Shown piece by piece: positions 22,439 to 32,324 of a stretch of DNA of 64,000 nucleotides (within the stretch, counting starts at the first letter, position 1; every line of letters begins with the position of its first letter). Below the pieces are notes generated by a model. It had not been told where the DNA came from. It worked only from the letters and a program-made list of their open reading frames with translations, and ran no database searches. The DNA comes from Papaver somniferum (taxonomy: Eukaryota > Streptophyta > Magnoliopsida > Ranunculales > Papaveraceae). A program made the translations under genes and the position numbers. The stretch spans positions 158,111,085-158,175,084 of the forward strand of contig NC_039367.1 in NCBI RefSeq assembly GCF_003573695.1. The letters run 5' to 3'.

Positions 22439-22531
22439 CATGGATCTATGCATGTAAAAAGCATTTTGTTGAAGATCTGCAATTCCTTCAGCTAATAATT
22501 TCTCTTCGTCTTCATTTTCGTCTCCAATCAT
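22439..22531 (-). pseudogene. First-exon fragment resembling retromer subunit VPS35, unit 1
   Basis: The exon encodes 31 residues containing DEEKLLAEGIADLQQNAFYM followed by HRSM, then a GT donor (22437-22438) in phase 0. The acidic start, EEKxLAEGIA and QxNAFYMHR pattern matches what I know of the N-terminus of plant VPS35, the cargo-selective core subunit of retromer, which recycles vacuolar sorting receptors at endosomes. Full VPS35 is close to 800 residues; no later exon is recognisable, so this is a truncated gene piece. A 91-base leader (22532-22622) separates the ATG from a chromovirus LTR in the same orientation. Confidence 0.6.
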
Positions 22532-22622
22532 TTTTCTTTCTTTCTTGGTTCTTTGGTTTTTCTGAGATGTAAACGATGGTGATGATTATGGCGATGAAAA
22601 ACTGCGAGGGAATATCGAAGAA

Positions 22623-22899
22623 TGTTAGGGTCTTAAACCTTTACACTGGATTTAAACTGCAAAATAACTCAAAAACAAGGATAAAGCCCATTAATCTGGG
22701 GCGAGCAGCCTCTGCCTTTGAGAATTAACGAAACAACTTCTTAATATTGATGATAACTATCTCGTACATGCATAAACTAGAGCTATTTATAGCTTAATAG
22801 AATTGATAAGCAAGCAACTAACTAAGGAAACCTGTAAAACTAGGAAACTAAACACTAATTACGTAAAGAACCCAAATACTAGGAGTTGGCATCACAACA
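22623..22899 (-). repeat. 3' LTR of a chromovirus, unit 1
   Basis: On the minus strand it begins TGTTGTGATGCC directly after a purine tract (GGCAGGGTGGGA, 22900-22911) and ends GACCCTAACA, giving a 277-bp TG...CA LTR. It carries a TATA box (CTATAAATAG, 22783-22792) about 160 bp before its end. Transcription from this promoter would run into the VPS35-like leader and exon. The partner 5' LTR lies beyond the duplication breakpoint and is absent. Confidence 0.75.
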
Positions 22900-22918
22900 T
22901 CCCACCCTGCCTGAGACA

Positions 22919-22936
22919 AGGCTTGTCCTCAAGCCT
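22919..22936 (-). other. AGGA-loop hairpin at the chromovirus stop codon, unit 1
   Basis: On the minus strand AGGCTTG and CAAGCCT form a perfect 7-bp stem around AGGA, and the polyprotein stop TGA (22929-22931) lies within it. It sits seven bases from the purine tract. Confidence 0.7.
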
Positions 22937-25390
22937 GTAATTCTGGAAAACGCGCAATGAGATCATAAGCATCTTGCCAAGTTGCATCGTCTTTGGAGTG
23001 ACCCTTCCATTTGATCAACCACTTTGTAGCAGCTCGGTTTCCTTTCTTATGCATTTGTCTGTCTAAAATTTCTTCTGGCTCCCATTTATCATAGTCAATA
23101 ACAGTAGGCAATGTAGCTTCAACAACAGGTAGGACCTATTTTCAGTTTTAACTGTGAGACATGGAATACCGGATGTATTCTTCTAGTGACAGGCAAGTCC
23201 AGTTTATATGCCACCGTTCCAATTTTCTCAAGAACTTTAAAAGGGCCATAAAAACGAGGTGATAACTTCGAATAAGATTGATTAGAAACTGTTATCTGTC
23301 TGTAAGGCTGAAGATGTAGATAAACAAAATCATCAACTGAAAACTCTCGTTCAGTTCTATGAGAATCAGCATATTTCTTCATTCGATCCTGTGCCTCAGA
23401 CAAGTGAGACTTTAACAGCTTAAGTGTATGATCTCTGGCACGTAAGTTCAAATCACATCATGCTCATGGGTTGATCCGGGTAAATAAGCCAATATTGCTG
23501 GTGGAGGACGGCTGTAAAGAGCCTCATATGGAGTCATTTTAATGGCAGAGTGGTAGCTGGTGTTATACCACCATTCGGCCCATGCTAACCATTTGAATCA
23601 ATTTTGGTTTCATTCCTGCAAAGCATCGAAGATAACATTCTAGTGTACGATTTGTTACTTATGTTTGACCATCACTTTGCGGATGATAAGCTGAAATCTT
23701 GTACAGTTGTGTTTCTTTCATTGTAAAGTAGGCTTCCCAGAAATTACTCATGAATACAGGATCTCTGTCACTTGTAATAGTCTTTGGCATTCCATGAAGT
23801 CGTACAACCTCTCGTACAAACATATCAGCTATTGTACTAGCCGAATACGGATGAGATAGTGCAACAAAATGCGCATATTTTTTCAGTCGATCAACTATTA
23901 CTAAGATAAAACTCTTACCATTAGAGAGTGGAAATCCGTCTATGAAATCCATAGAGATATCGATCCAAACATCTGAAGGAATTGGCAGTGGACTTAAAAG
24001 GCCAGGAGGAGCTACAACTTTAGTCTTATTACGTTGGCAAGTCTCACATTGTGAAATAAATTCCTTGATGGAAAGCTTCATACCAGACCAATAAAAGTTT
24101 TGTTGTATTCTCTTGAAAGTGCGTAAATAACCCGAATGACCACCCAATGGAGAAGAATGAAAGTCATGCATAAGTTTGCAACACCATTATGAAGATGAAA
24201 CCACCACAATTCTCTCCTTACAGCGCAACACTCTATTAACGTATGAGTAGTGATGTTTACTGGTAGGATCTTGCTGTGACTGATCAATTAGCGCACAAAG
24301 TTTCAGATCAGTATGACATTCTGCAACAATGTCAGTAACACCAGAGAAGATTGGTGCACTTATTGCCAATAATTGGGGATTAATAAGTCGAGACAAAGCA
24401 TCTGCAGTTGTGTTTGTTGATCCTTTGCGATATATGATTTCATAATCATAACCTAGTAATTTGGAAACCCACTTATGCTGCTCAATTGAAGAAAGACGTT
24501 TCTCCAAGAAATACTTCAAACTTCTGTGGTCTGTATAAATCTTAAAATGTCGACCAAGCAAATAGGGTCTCCATTTATTTACTGCAGATACAATGACAAG
24601 CATTTCCTTGTCATAAACAGATAAGTTAAGATTCTTACCAGATAAAGGTTTACTATAAAAAGCTGTAGGTCTCGCAGATTGTATTAACACACACCAATGC
24701 CACCACCAGACGCATCACACTCCAAATAGAACTCCTTGGAGAAATCCGGAAGTATCAAAACAGGCGTAGAAGTTAAAGCCTGTTGAAGCAATCTGAAAGC
24801 AACAATTTCTTCTTTAGTCCATTTGAGTGCATCCTTTTTAAGCAGTTGAGTTAAAGGAGCACTGATTTTGCCAAAATCTTTCACGAAATTTCGATAATAG
24901 CCAACCAAGCCTAGAAAGCCTCTAAGTTCTTTGACTGTTGAAGGAATCTTCCAAGAAAGAATTGATTCTATCTTCTCTGGTTCAACAAAAACTCCATCAG
25001 ATGAAATCAAATGACCAAGGTAACCAACAAACTTTTATGCAAAAGTACATTTGGATTCCTTAACAAACAATTTGTTATTTCTTAGTATATCAAATACCAG
25101 TTCTAGATGTTTAATATGATCATCAAAATTCTCACTGTAGATCAGAATATCATCGAAGAAAACCAGTACAAACTTGCCGGAATATATGATTCATTAAACT
25201 CTGTAATGTTGCTGGAGCATTTGATAATCCAAAAGGCATGACCAAAAACTCGTAGTGGCCATCATGTGTACGAAAAGCTGTCTTTGGAATGTCAGCTTCA
25301 TGTACACGAATCTGGTGATACCCATATCGTAAATTTAACTTGGTAAAGACTTTCTTACCATTTAATTCATCCACTACTGGAATCGGGTAA
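22929..25390 (-). pseudogene. Chromovirus (Ty3/gypsy) pol, 5'-truncated and dead, unit 1
   Basis: Reading on the minus strand from 25390: part of RT ([33 protein letters not shown], then [10 protein letters not shown] in another frame), RNase H (LECDASGGG, YTDHRSLKYF, ADALSR), integrase zinc region (GGHSG, CETCQ) and core (MDFIDG, TSDRDPVF, AYHPQSDGQT), GPF-type C-terminus, and chromodomain (WEPEEILDR, KWLIKWKGHSKDDATW). Disabling changes shared by all units are a +1 frameshift near 25152, stops at 25035-25037 and 24187-24189, the integrase catalytic Glu codon replaced by TAA (23659-23661), and a Trp-to-TGA near 23598. Unit 1 alone also has small deletions near 24691, 23607, 23454 and 23129. 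The apparent N-terminal dozen residues (MKYAQPV...) come from copia LTR across the duplication junction. Confidence 0.9.
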
Positions 25391-25859
25391 CGATATAATT
25401 GAAATATCACAGGTTGTGCGTATTTCAATCAATTGGTAAATCCAACCTTTGGTTGTTGATTTAAATTGGCTGACACTTGTACTTTGGTTTTTGATATCGT
25501 TCAAGTTATTTCTCATATCAATCGAGCTTACATATTTCTATCTGTTCGATTGTTGATTGTATTGAGAAATTGAGATATAACTCTTGGATATATTTCCTTG
25601 ATTGAGTCTGACTGTGTAGTTGATTCTCACGGAATTATATTGGATTTAGTCCATACAGATTGTCGAACAAAATATTTGGTGTGGTTGTTAGACCCACGCT
25701 TTTTGAAGTCTTACATGAGGCCTGGAAGAGTGCGGCTTCGATAAGTTTCTATTGAAAGGTTACATACCCAACAAGGTAAATTTTATCCTTTGTACTACAT
25801 TAAATGATTTACTTCCAACCAGGAATATGTTGCGTTATCATGATGTTAACATTGGTAGC

Positions 25860-27359
25860 TGGTAGCTCAAGGAATAAGTCCTAAAACTATGTTTTAACCT
25901 AAACCTGCAAGTATACAGGGTCTAAAGTAGTGAGTGAGCAAATAAGGGGAAGTCCACAGGGACAAGGAGGGAGCTGGTGTTGTATTCTAAATCTTTCTAG
26001 TGACTAAAAGCACTAGGGCATTTGAATTCACCCAATAATCCTAAACTAAGGCAATACCTATTCAAATTGTGTTCTTGTTCCTTTCCAGATAAAACTACAA
26101 TGAATGATCTATCAGTTAATCTCCCTAACTCACCCCTAGTATAAGCTGTCTTCTTACAGCACAACCTATCACAGGCTCATTTGGTTTAATTAGCTACCTG
26201 TCATTCCTTTATCAATTAAGCACATTTCTTCTTCCAGAGAGGTCTCAAATGGAAGACTTATCAACCAACTTCACTAACTCACCCCTAGTATAAGCTGTCT
26301 TCTTACAGAACAACCTATCACAGGCTCATTTGGTTTAATTAGCTTCCTGTCATTCCTAAAGCAATGAAGCACAATCAAGAACAACAACATGAACATGAAT
26401 TATCTTAACATATGATTATGGGTTTCATCATAACCCTAGTTATTAAATTATAACATGATGAACACTACTGAAAATAAACTACTACAACTTGGTGCACCGG
26501 CTACTCCGGGCATGCCTACAACACACACCATATCATCCTATTTATACCCAATTTACACAATTCTAGCTCATACACACAATTCCCAAAAATCCCCAAATTT
26601 AACAGTGAATTAGGGATATGAAATTTACCTACTTTGATGGGTCTAATCTTACACACAATGTCGACCCAATCTTCCTCTGACTTCACTGCTTCATTCCCAC
26701 GCCTCAATTTCTTCTTTAGCTTCACCTAATTCATCAATCTCTAACCTAGGGTTTCAGGGATAGGGAAGGTGCGAGATTGATGAAGTAGGAGGCTAGAAAG
26801 ATGGGGAAAATGATGGGTTTTGCTTTTATGGAAAAGGTAGAGTGGTTTGGTGGTGTTTGGTGGCGTCAGGGAGTGGTGGCGATGATGGAGAAGGTGGTGT
26901 AGTGTTTGACAGGAGCTTCAGACTTTGATGTACTGGTGATGCTGCGACCATAGGATGCTGAGATGATCCAATCTGACGGCTAGAAAAGGAAACGGGTATG
27001 GATATAGGAAATGGATTTGGGTGAGGGTTTTGGGCCTTGGGTATGCCAAGCCCATATCTTCTTTAAGAACAATTCTTCATCTTCAAGCCCACTTCTAGCC
27101 TTTTGGTCTTGTGCACAACATTCTTCGCGGCTTCCTTGCGTGATTCCTCCCGGCTTTTCACTACTTTTCTGCTCTTTTCCGCTCCGCAATTCATCTAACT
27201 TTATTTGTTACCTAAAAATGTAAAATTAATTAAGAAAAATATTTATTCTTGAAAACAATGAAAATACAGAATATGGGATAAAATGTAGAATTAACGCACA
27301 AAAGATGAGTTAAATGCCAAGAGAAATATATAGAAATATGCACTTTTTAGCACTCATCA
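25860..27359 (-). repeat. 3' LTR of LARD copy 1
   Basis: 1500 bp. On the minus strand it starts TGATGAGTGC and ends GAGCTACCA. A TATA box, TATAAATAG, lies at 26538-26546. It contains an internal direct repeat of about 95 bp with a period of 149 bp (from about 26125 and 26274, word CTAACTCACCCCTAGTATAA). Confidence 0.92.
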
Positions 27360-27374
27360 AATACCCCCAAACCT
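27360..27374 (-). other. Polypurine tract, LARD copy 1
   Basis: The minus strand reads AGGTTTGGGGGTATT directly before the LTR start TGATGAG. Near-identical tracts recur at about 28573-28586 and 28961-28973 without a following LTR. Confidence 0.8.
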
Positions 27375-27377
27375 GAA

Positions 27378-27399
27378 TTTTACTTGTCCTCAAGTAAAA
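27378..27399 (-). other. AGGA-loop hairpin next to the PPT, LARD copy 1
   Basis: On the minus strand TTTTACTTG pairs perfectly with CAAGTAAAA (9 bp) around AGGA, three bases from the PPT. Confidence 0.75.
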
Positions 27400-28470
27400 C
27401 AAAACTAAGGAAATCCTACCTATACCACTGTCGCTGGTCTCTCGAATGCATTTAGCGTATGCACTAAGCCTTTTAAACCACTAAGTGTCCCTAGTGGACG
27501 AGTTAAGTCTCGTGAAGGTTTGCTTAGAACGTACATACAAAGTTCTAGGTCAAAATATAAGCTCAGATTCCATCAAACGTGACATGTGCAAGTCAGTTTA
27601 GCTCACAGCAAAATGAAGATGTCAATCTAGCTATCAAAGGCACAATCCTAGCACTGATAACAAAAAAAGACATGTGATAAGAGTGTAAAGTGTATCTACA
27701 CATGTGTAAAGAAAGATCTGAAGTTATGACTACTAATCACCAAGAGATAGTTTCTCAGGCTAAGAACCAAGGTCGAAATCTAGCTAGCTGTCCGGACTTT
27801 ACGAGAATTGTGAATGAGTTGGAGGTATTTCACAATTACTCGCGTTGTACATCAATGGCATACACCCTCCTTGCTTATTACAATGAAACAACAAAATGAC
27901 TATTTACATGACTCTTATTTACATTGACTACTCTCTTTTATTTTTGGAACAAGAGAATGGAATTGATAAATACTTGAATTTTTTGTATTTTTCTGATATT
28001 TTTTCTGATATATACATCGTTTTTTTTTTTTTTTTTTTTTTTTTGAAGAAGGAAACACTTTTGATACATATACAAAAGGAAACAAAAGATTACATGACAC
28101 TTTGCAAGAGGTAGCCCTTTTTGATGCACCCAGTTAAATTCGATGGTTGTTTTTCTTAATGTAACCTCCACCTTCTATCCCAACCAACCAAAGAACAAGC
28201 TAGTCAAGTTTCGTTCAGTATTCTAAAGTGATTGGCAATCGTAACTTCCTATCAAACACCTTGAAGATCGAGGCCATACATGTATTGGTAGATCGTGCGC
28301 GTGCAAATTTCTTATCACTATGTGAATTGTGCTAGAATCAGGGTGCCTAAATATCTAGACTAAGACTCCTAATAAAAATACATATTTGCACAAGAGTCAA
28401 CATTTCAAGGTAAATGAGCTCCATTTTTATGATTTTTAAATTTTTAATTTTTTTTGGAATTTTGATTTTT

Positions 28471-28508
<38 letters not shown>

Positions 28509-28867
28509 GAATTTTTCAAAAAGAAGAAGGAGTTCGTTTTCAATTATGGCAAATTATCATGGTATCTACTCTATACCCCCAAACCTAAACTAAACATTGT
28601 CCTCAATGTTTCAAAATATGGAAAGAATTAAAATGCAACATATGGAAAGGGACATGCTGAGTAGAGTAAAAGGAGAGAGAATACCCGATTTCGGCGAAAG
28701 CAGAATTAAAACTCCGTTATTCAAGGCAAAAATCCAACATATTTCAGCCGAGATCATATGGATTAGCAAAATATATACAAAAGGAACAAAAGGGTTTTTA
28801 AGAAATTTTATCTACTGGATTATATACAAAAAATTCACCATACACTAACAATATAAAGAGTTGAGGA
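27400..28867 (-). other. 3' non-coding region of LARD copy 1
   Basis: Non-coding sequence between the ORF and the PPT, with long T-runs on the plus strand near 28020-28044 and 28469-28507 and the second hairpin/PPT module. Short open frames here are homopolymer-rich and unlikely to be real. Equivalent regions are 43581-44976 and 59766-61157. Confidence 0.6.
28592..28611 (-). other. Second AGGA-loop hairpin, LARD copy 1
   Basis: AAACATTG pairs perfectly with CAATGTTT (8 bp) around AGGA, followed by a PPT-like GGTTTGGGGGTATAG. The stem sequence differs from the first hairpin but pairing is kept. Confidence 0.75.
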
Positions 28868-30520
28868 TCAACCCAAAAGACAAAGTGTAGCGGTTTCAAC
28901 AACTTCACACAATAATAATATGATAGAAACGGGAAGTGAAACTGTGAAACAAAATGAGCTACCCCCAAACCTGGATTTTTCAACGGATAAAATTTTGGAA
29001 ACAAAATCTCGCAGTTTTGGGGGTTCATCATGTACAAGGTCTAGCTCAAAGTGAACTGTGCTAGGGACGGGCAAACATGCTAATTCCAACTGTGGTTCCT
29101 CAAATGTATTATACTTAGAAGCAAAATAGTCCAAGAGGACTTGGGAAGCACACAGTTCCAAACCTAGGTTGGGCATTATCAGAAAAATTGGTTTTACAAT
29201 ATTGGTACAAACCAAATCTAGGTTGGGTGGAAGGCCATCAGATTGTGACTCGTGTAGGAGGATAGGCACATCATTACTAATCACATCAACATCTCCTAAG
29301 TCTTCTACAAGTGTCACAACATGCTCACAATCATCAAACAAATTGGCAAGATCACAATCAGAGTCATCAACATCATTAACAGATTCATTCTCATGCATTG
29401 GCAAATCAGGAGAAATATCACAATGTGACCTAGGTAGAGAATCAGACACATCAAATATATTTTCATGCATATTAGTGTCTACAGAAGATTCAACTATTCC
29501 TATGTCATGTTCATCTTCACAGAATAATTGTACGAATCCCATGTCAATATCAAAATCATATGAATTACAATGAGTATTAGAAAAAACAACATTCATGAAG
29601 GTCGAGGGCGAGAAGCCATATGTTATTGAACCAACAGGTTCCACAATATTTTCATCTAACACCTCATAATCATCATCATGGTAGCATGCATATTGGTCCT
29701 CATTAAAAGTGGTGGTGTCGTTAGTCGATTCATGTTCCTCTAAATTAGGTTCATATTCAACATCATTTACATGAATGGGACTAGACACTTCATTAGGGAC
29801 AACATACATTTCCTCATGAATTTCCTCCTTTTGTAGGTGAAGCAAAATCTGATCTAAATATGCCTGAATTCGTGATGTAGATCTATCGAAGTTTTGCTCA
29901 CTGAGTCTGAAAGCTTCTGTGGTGGATTCTAAATTCATGGGAGTACAAAATTCTTCATGTTCAAATTGTGGTGATTGGTACATGTGTGCATGGTCATTAG
30001 GGTTTATAAAAGATTGATCGCAACCCTCAAAGGATTGATTATGGTCCCAATGACTACCATTCTCACAATTTATGGGCATTTCATACCTTGGATTTTCTCT
30101 AGATTGCCTAAAATTATGCAAAATATGACAATTCTCAACAGGGTGGTCTAAACTACCACATGCGGGACATGCATAGATTTTAGGTTGCCTAAGAAAATTA
30201 GATGTGACAGATTCCTCATGTGATTGCATTTCTAAAGCTGCGATCCTAGCTTCTAATTGATCCACAAGAGATGATTGTGTGAGTGAGGTATTAGCAAAAT
30301 GTTCATTTTCACGTTGTGGCGAATGATGCATGTGTGAATAGTCATTAGGGTTCATGTATTGAGGCTTGGGACTTTGAAAATGTCCATAATAATTCCTATG
30401 ACTATTGACATCATGGTCTATGGGAGGTTCATAACGTGAAGTTTGTCCACACGCAAGTTCTCTAAGGGATTCGTTGTATTCCCCAACTGTAGAAAAAGAT
30501 CTAGACATGATTGGGCTCAA
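28868..30520 (-). CDS. LARD ORF with CCHC zinc knuckle, copy 1 (550 aa)
   Basis: This is the only long frame of the element, starting MSPIMSRSFSTVGEY. A zinc knuckle CX2CX4HX4C (residues 118, 121, 126, 131; CPACGSLDHPVENC) suggests a gag-like nucleic-acid-binding protein. A segment around residues 54-76 (MNPNDYSHMHHSPQ) recurs near 170-190 (INPNDHAHMYQSPQ), an internal duplication. A long acidic region (about 235-420) and a hydrophobic segment (IFLIMPNLGLEL) follow. A GG-for-C change near 28930 shifts the frame, so the C-terminus differs from copy 2. It is not assigned to a characterised family; a non-autonomous gypsy gag or ORF1 is the best reading. Confidence 0.6.
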   Translation of the reverse strand: MSPIMSRSFSTVGEYNESLRELACGQTSRYEPPIDHDVNSHRNYYGHFQSPKPQYMNPNDYSHMHHSPQRENEHFANTSLTQSSLVDQLEARIAALEMQSHEESVTSNFLRQPKIYACPACGSLDHPVENCHILHNFRQSRENPRYEMPINCENGSHWDHNQSFEGCDQSFINPNDHAHMYQSPQFEHEEFCTPMNLESTTEAFRLSEQNFDRSTSRIQAYLDQILLHLQKEEIHEEMYVVPNEVSSPIHVNDVEYEPNLEEHESTNDTTTFNEDQYACYHDDDYEVLDENIVEPVGSITYGFSPSTFMNVVFSNTHCNSYDFDIDMGFVQLFCEDEHDIGIVESSVDTNMHENIFDVSDSLPRSHCDISPDLPMHENESVNDVDDSDCDLANLFDDCEHVVTLVEDLGDVDVISNDVPILLHESQSDGLPPNLDLVCTNIVKPIFLIMPNLGLELCASQVLLDYFASKYNTFEEPQLELACLPVPSTVHFELDLVHDEPPKLRDFVSKILSVEKSRFGGSSFCFTVSLPVSIILLLCEVVETATLCLLG

Positions 30521-30544
30521 AGGCTAAGTAAAGAGTTTACAAAG

Positions 30545-30780
30545 CTCAAAATTTGGTTTTTAAGGGATTGGACTTTTTGGAAAAATTTGGTTTTGTTGGG
30601 AAAAATTTGGTTTTGGCGGGAGACATTTGGTTTTGATGGGAAAAAGAAAAATTTTGGTTTTTAGGGAAAGATTTGGAAAACTTTTTGGTTTTTATGGGAG
30701 AATTTTGGTTTTGTCGGGATAAGGAGGAAGAAGAAAAATTTGGTTGTTAATGTGGGAGCAAAATAAATTTGGTTTTAGAA
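30545..30780. repeat. Degenerate TTTGGTTTT-type short repeats, LARD leader
   Basis: About nine copies of TTTGGTTTTxxxGGGAxA separated by 20-40 bp, followed by a long T-run (about 30800-30828). Same blocks occur at about 46732-46970 and 62904-63140. Confidence 0.7.
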
Positions 30781-30797
30781 TTTGGAGCAAGTAAAGT

Positions 30798-30833
<36 letters not shown>

Positions 30834-31039
30834 TAGCCTAGCATAAATTATCACAACCCATAAAAGAAAATAAAAACAACAATAATAATTACAAACCCAT
30901 AAAAGAAAGAAAAAGAAGAAAAAGAAAAATTATTACAAGCCCAAATAAAAAATAAAGAAAAACAAAAATTATTACAAGCCCACAAATTAAAAATGGAAGC
31001 CCACAGGTTGGGTTCTCTTAATGGGTTTAGGCTTACTTG

Positions 31040-31340
31040 CTTAAGCACAGCCCAGCTGTTCAGTTTGGTTGCAAAAGCCCAGTTGGGCTTTGGATCATCC
31101 TAAGCTTTGGTTCAACACTCAAGGCCCAGTTGGGCTTGGTTCAATTTTTATCCTTCTGCAGCTTACAGCCCAGTTGGGCTTGGTTCAATTCTTCTCCTTC
31201 TGCAGCTTACAGCCCAGTTGGGCTTATTACACCAGCTTCAGCAGGCAGCAGCAGTAGGGAACAGCAACAGGAGCACAGCAGCAATAGCAACAACAGCTCA
31301 ACAGCAACAGGAGCACAGCAGCAATAGCAGCAGCACCACA
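31040..31340. repeat. GCCCAGTTGGGC modules and CAG-rich duplication, LARD leader
   Basis: The palindromic GCCCAGTTGGGC recurs four times at 44-47 bp spacing with a CTTCTGCAGCTTACA spacer, followed by two copies of an AACAGGAGCACAGCAGCAAT module. Also at about 47221-47525 and 63389-63693. Confidence 0.75.
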
Positions 31341-32300
31341 GGTACCTGGTGACTCAAGGAAGAGAATGAGTTCTCAAAAATTTGGAATTGAGACAGTTTC
31401 AAACACTATTGATACCAGTAAGCAACTAAGAGTAATTTACTGCATGGCAATGAGTTATTTGGACTGACAAAGGGGTTGACACAATATGCAGTTATGGATA
31501 AAGTGCAAAAGAGAAGTGACCTAGCAAAACCAGACACACAACAACATACTTACAACTACTAAAACAGAAAAAGGGAAATGATGGATATGAACTTCAGTTA
31601 CACTACACTAAAAAAAAGGACAAGATGTATGAATTGATGCAGCTTCAAAAGTATGTCTAAGATGCAGCTACTATAAGATACAGCTACAGGATGGCAGTCA
31701 AGACAGTAAGAGAACAATGGCTTCACAACTTTTAACACTACTAAGAAAACAATGTGTTACAGGACATGGAAACTCAGGGTTACAACATGAGATATCTTAC
31801 AGGATATGTTACAGGACAATGGCTTTACTAAAATCTACAGCATGAGATGCAAGATGAAAGAAAACACAAGAAAAATTAACATATATGCTAAAGATACTCA
31901 CATGACTTATGATGCAGGTGACTTAAACTAAATGTGAGATAAAACAATGATGCAATTGACTGAAAAGCTAAAACTACAACTAACAGTACAGCTAACACAT
32001 ATATACAAGTAGTATGCAAATGATGCAGAACTACACAGTTGCAGTAGTATGCTACAAAATAAATTGAACTATGAAAACTATGTGATATGGCAGGTGGTAC
32101 TAATATGCAAATGGCAGAAGTTACACTAAGTCACAAAGTGCAGAAACTAAAAATCAAAAATTACAGCTAGAGATACAAAAGGAAGTTACACTAAGTTACA
32201 CTAGCAATGACTGAAAAGAAAGAAAAAAAAAAAAAAACTAAACAAAATAGGAACAGGGTAAAGTAAAGAAAAAGAAAGCAACAATGGCACCGCTACCGAG

Positions 32301-32318
32301 TCCCCGGCAGCGGCGCCA
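32301..32318 (-). other. Primer-binding site (tRNA-Asp type), LARD copy 1
   Basis: On the minus strand TGGCGCCGCTGCCGGGGA lies six bases inside the 5' LTR. It matches the complement of the plant tRNA-Asp 3' end as I know it, with one mismatch (CGC for CGT). Confidence 0.8.
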
Positions 32319-32324
32319 AAAACT

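Larger units (their letters stand above)
17179..25390. repeat. Unit 1 of tandem segmental duplication (8212 bp, no LARD insert)
   Basis: The word starting CGATATAATTGAAATATC at 17179 recurs at 25391, 41574 and 57757. This first unit is contiguous at its left edge with the rest of the copia LTR, so it represents the original locus. It ends inside the chromovirus RT gene. It holds the uninterrupted target GTAGC (17643-17647), an empty site for the LARD element found in all later units. Confidence 0.95.
30521..32300 (-). other. 5' non-coding leader of LARD copy 1
   Basis: Between primer site and ORF start. It holds three repeat-rich blocks: TTTGGTTTT(N)GGGA-type repeats (about 30545-30780), GCCCAGTTGGGC modules (31040-31230) and CAG-rich duplications (about 31240-31340). 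Open frames on the plus strand rich in Gln/Ser come from the CAG block and are not taken as genes. Confidence 0.6.

Noticed and set aside
26516..27223. Short frames in the LARD LTR, on both strands
   Set aside because: They lie inside LTRs, recur only because the LTR recurs, and show no family motif.
29169..29573. 134-codon plus-strand frame
   Set aside because: It is the antisense shadow of the CCHC ORF; its Ser/Thr-rich composition mirrors Asp/Glu codons of the opposite strand.
31037..31352. Plus-strand Gln/Ser-rich open frames (also near 47218 and 63386)
   Set aside because: They are produced by CAG-rich and GCCCAGTTGGGC repeats in the antisense of the LARD leader; overlapping frames are all open because of low complexity, and no domain is seen.
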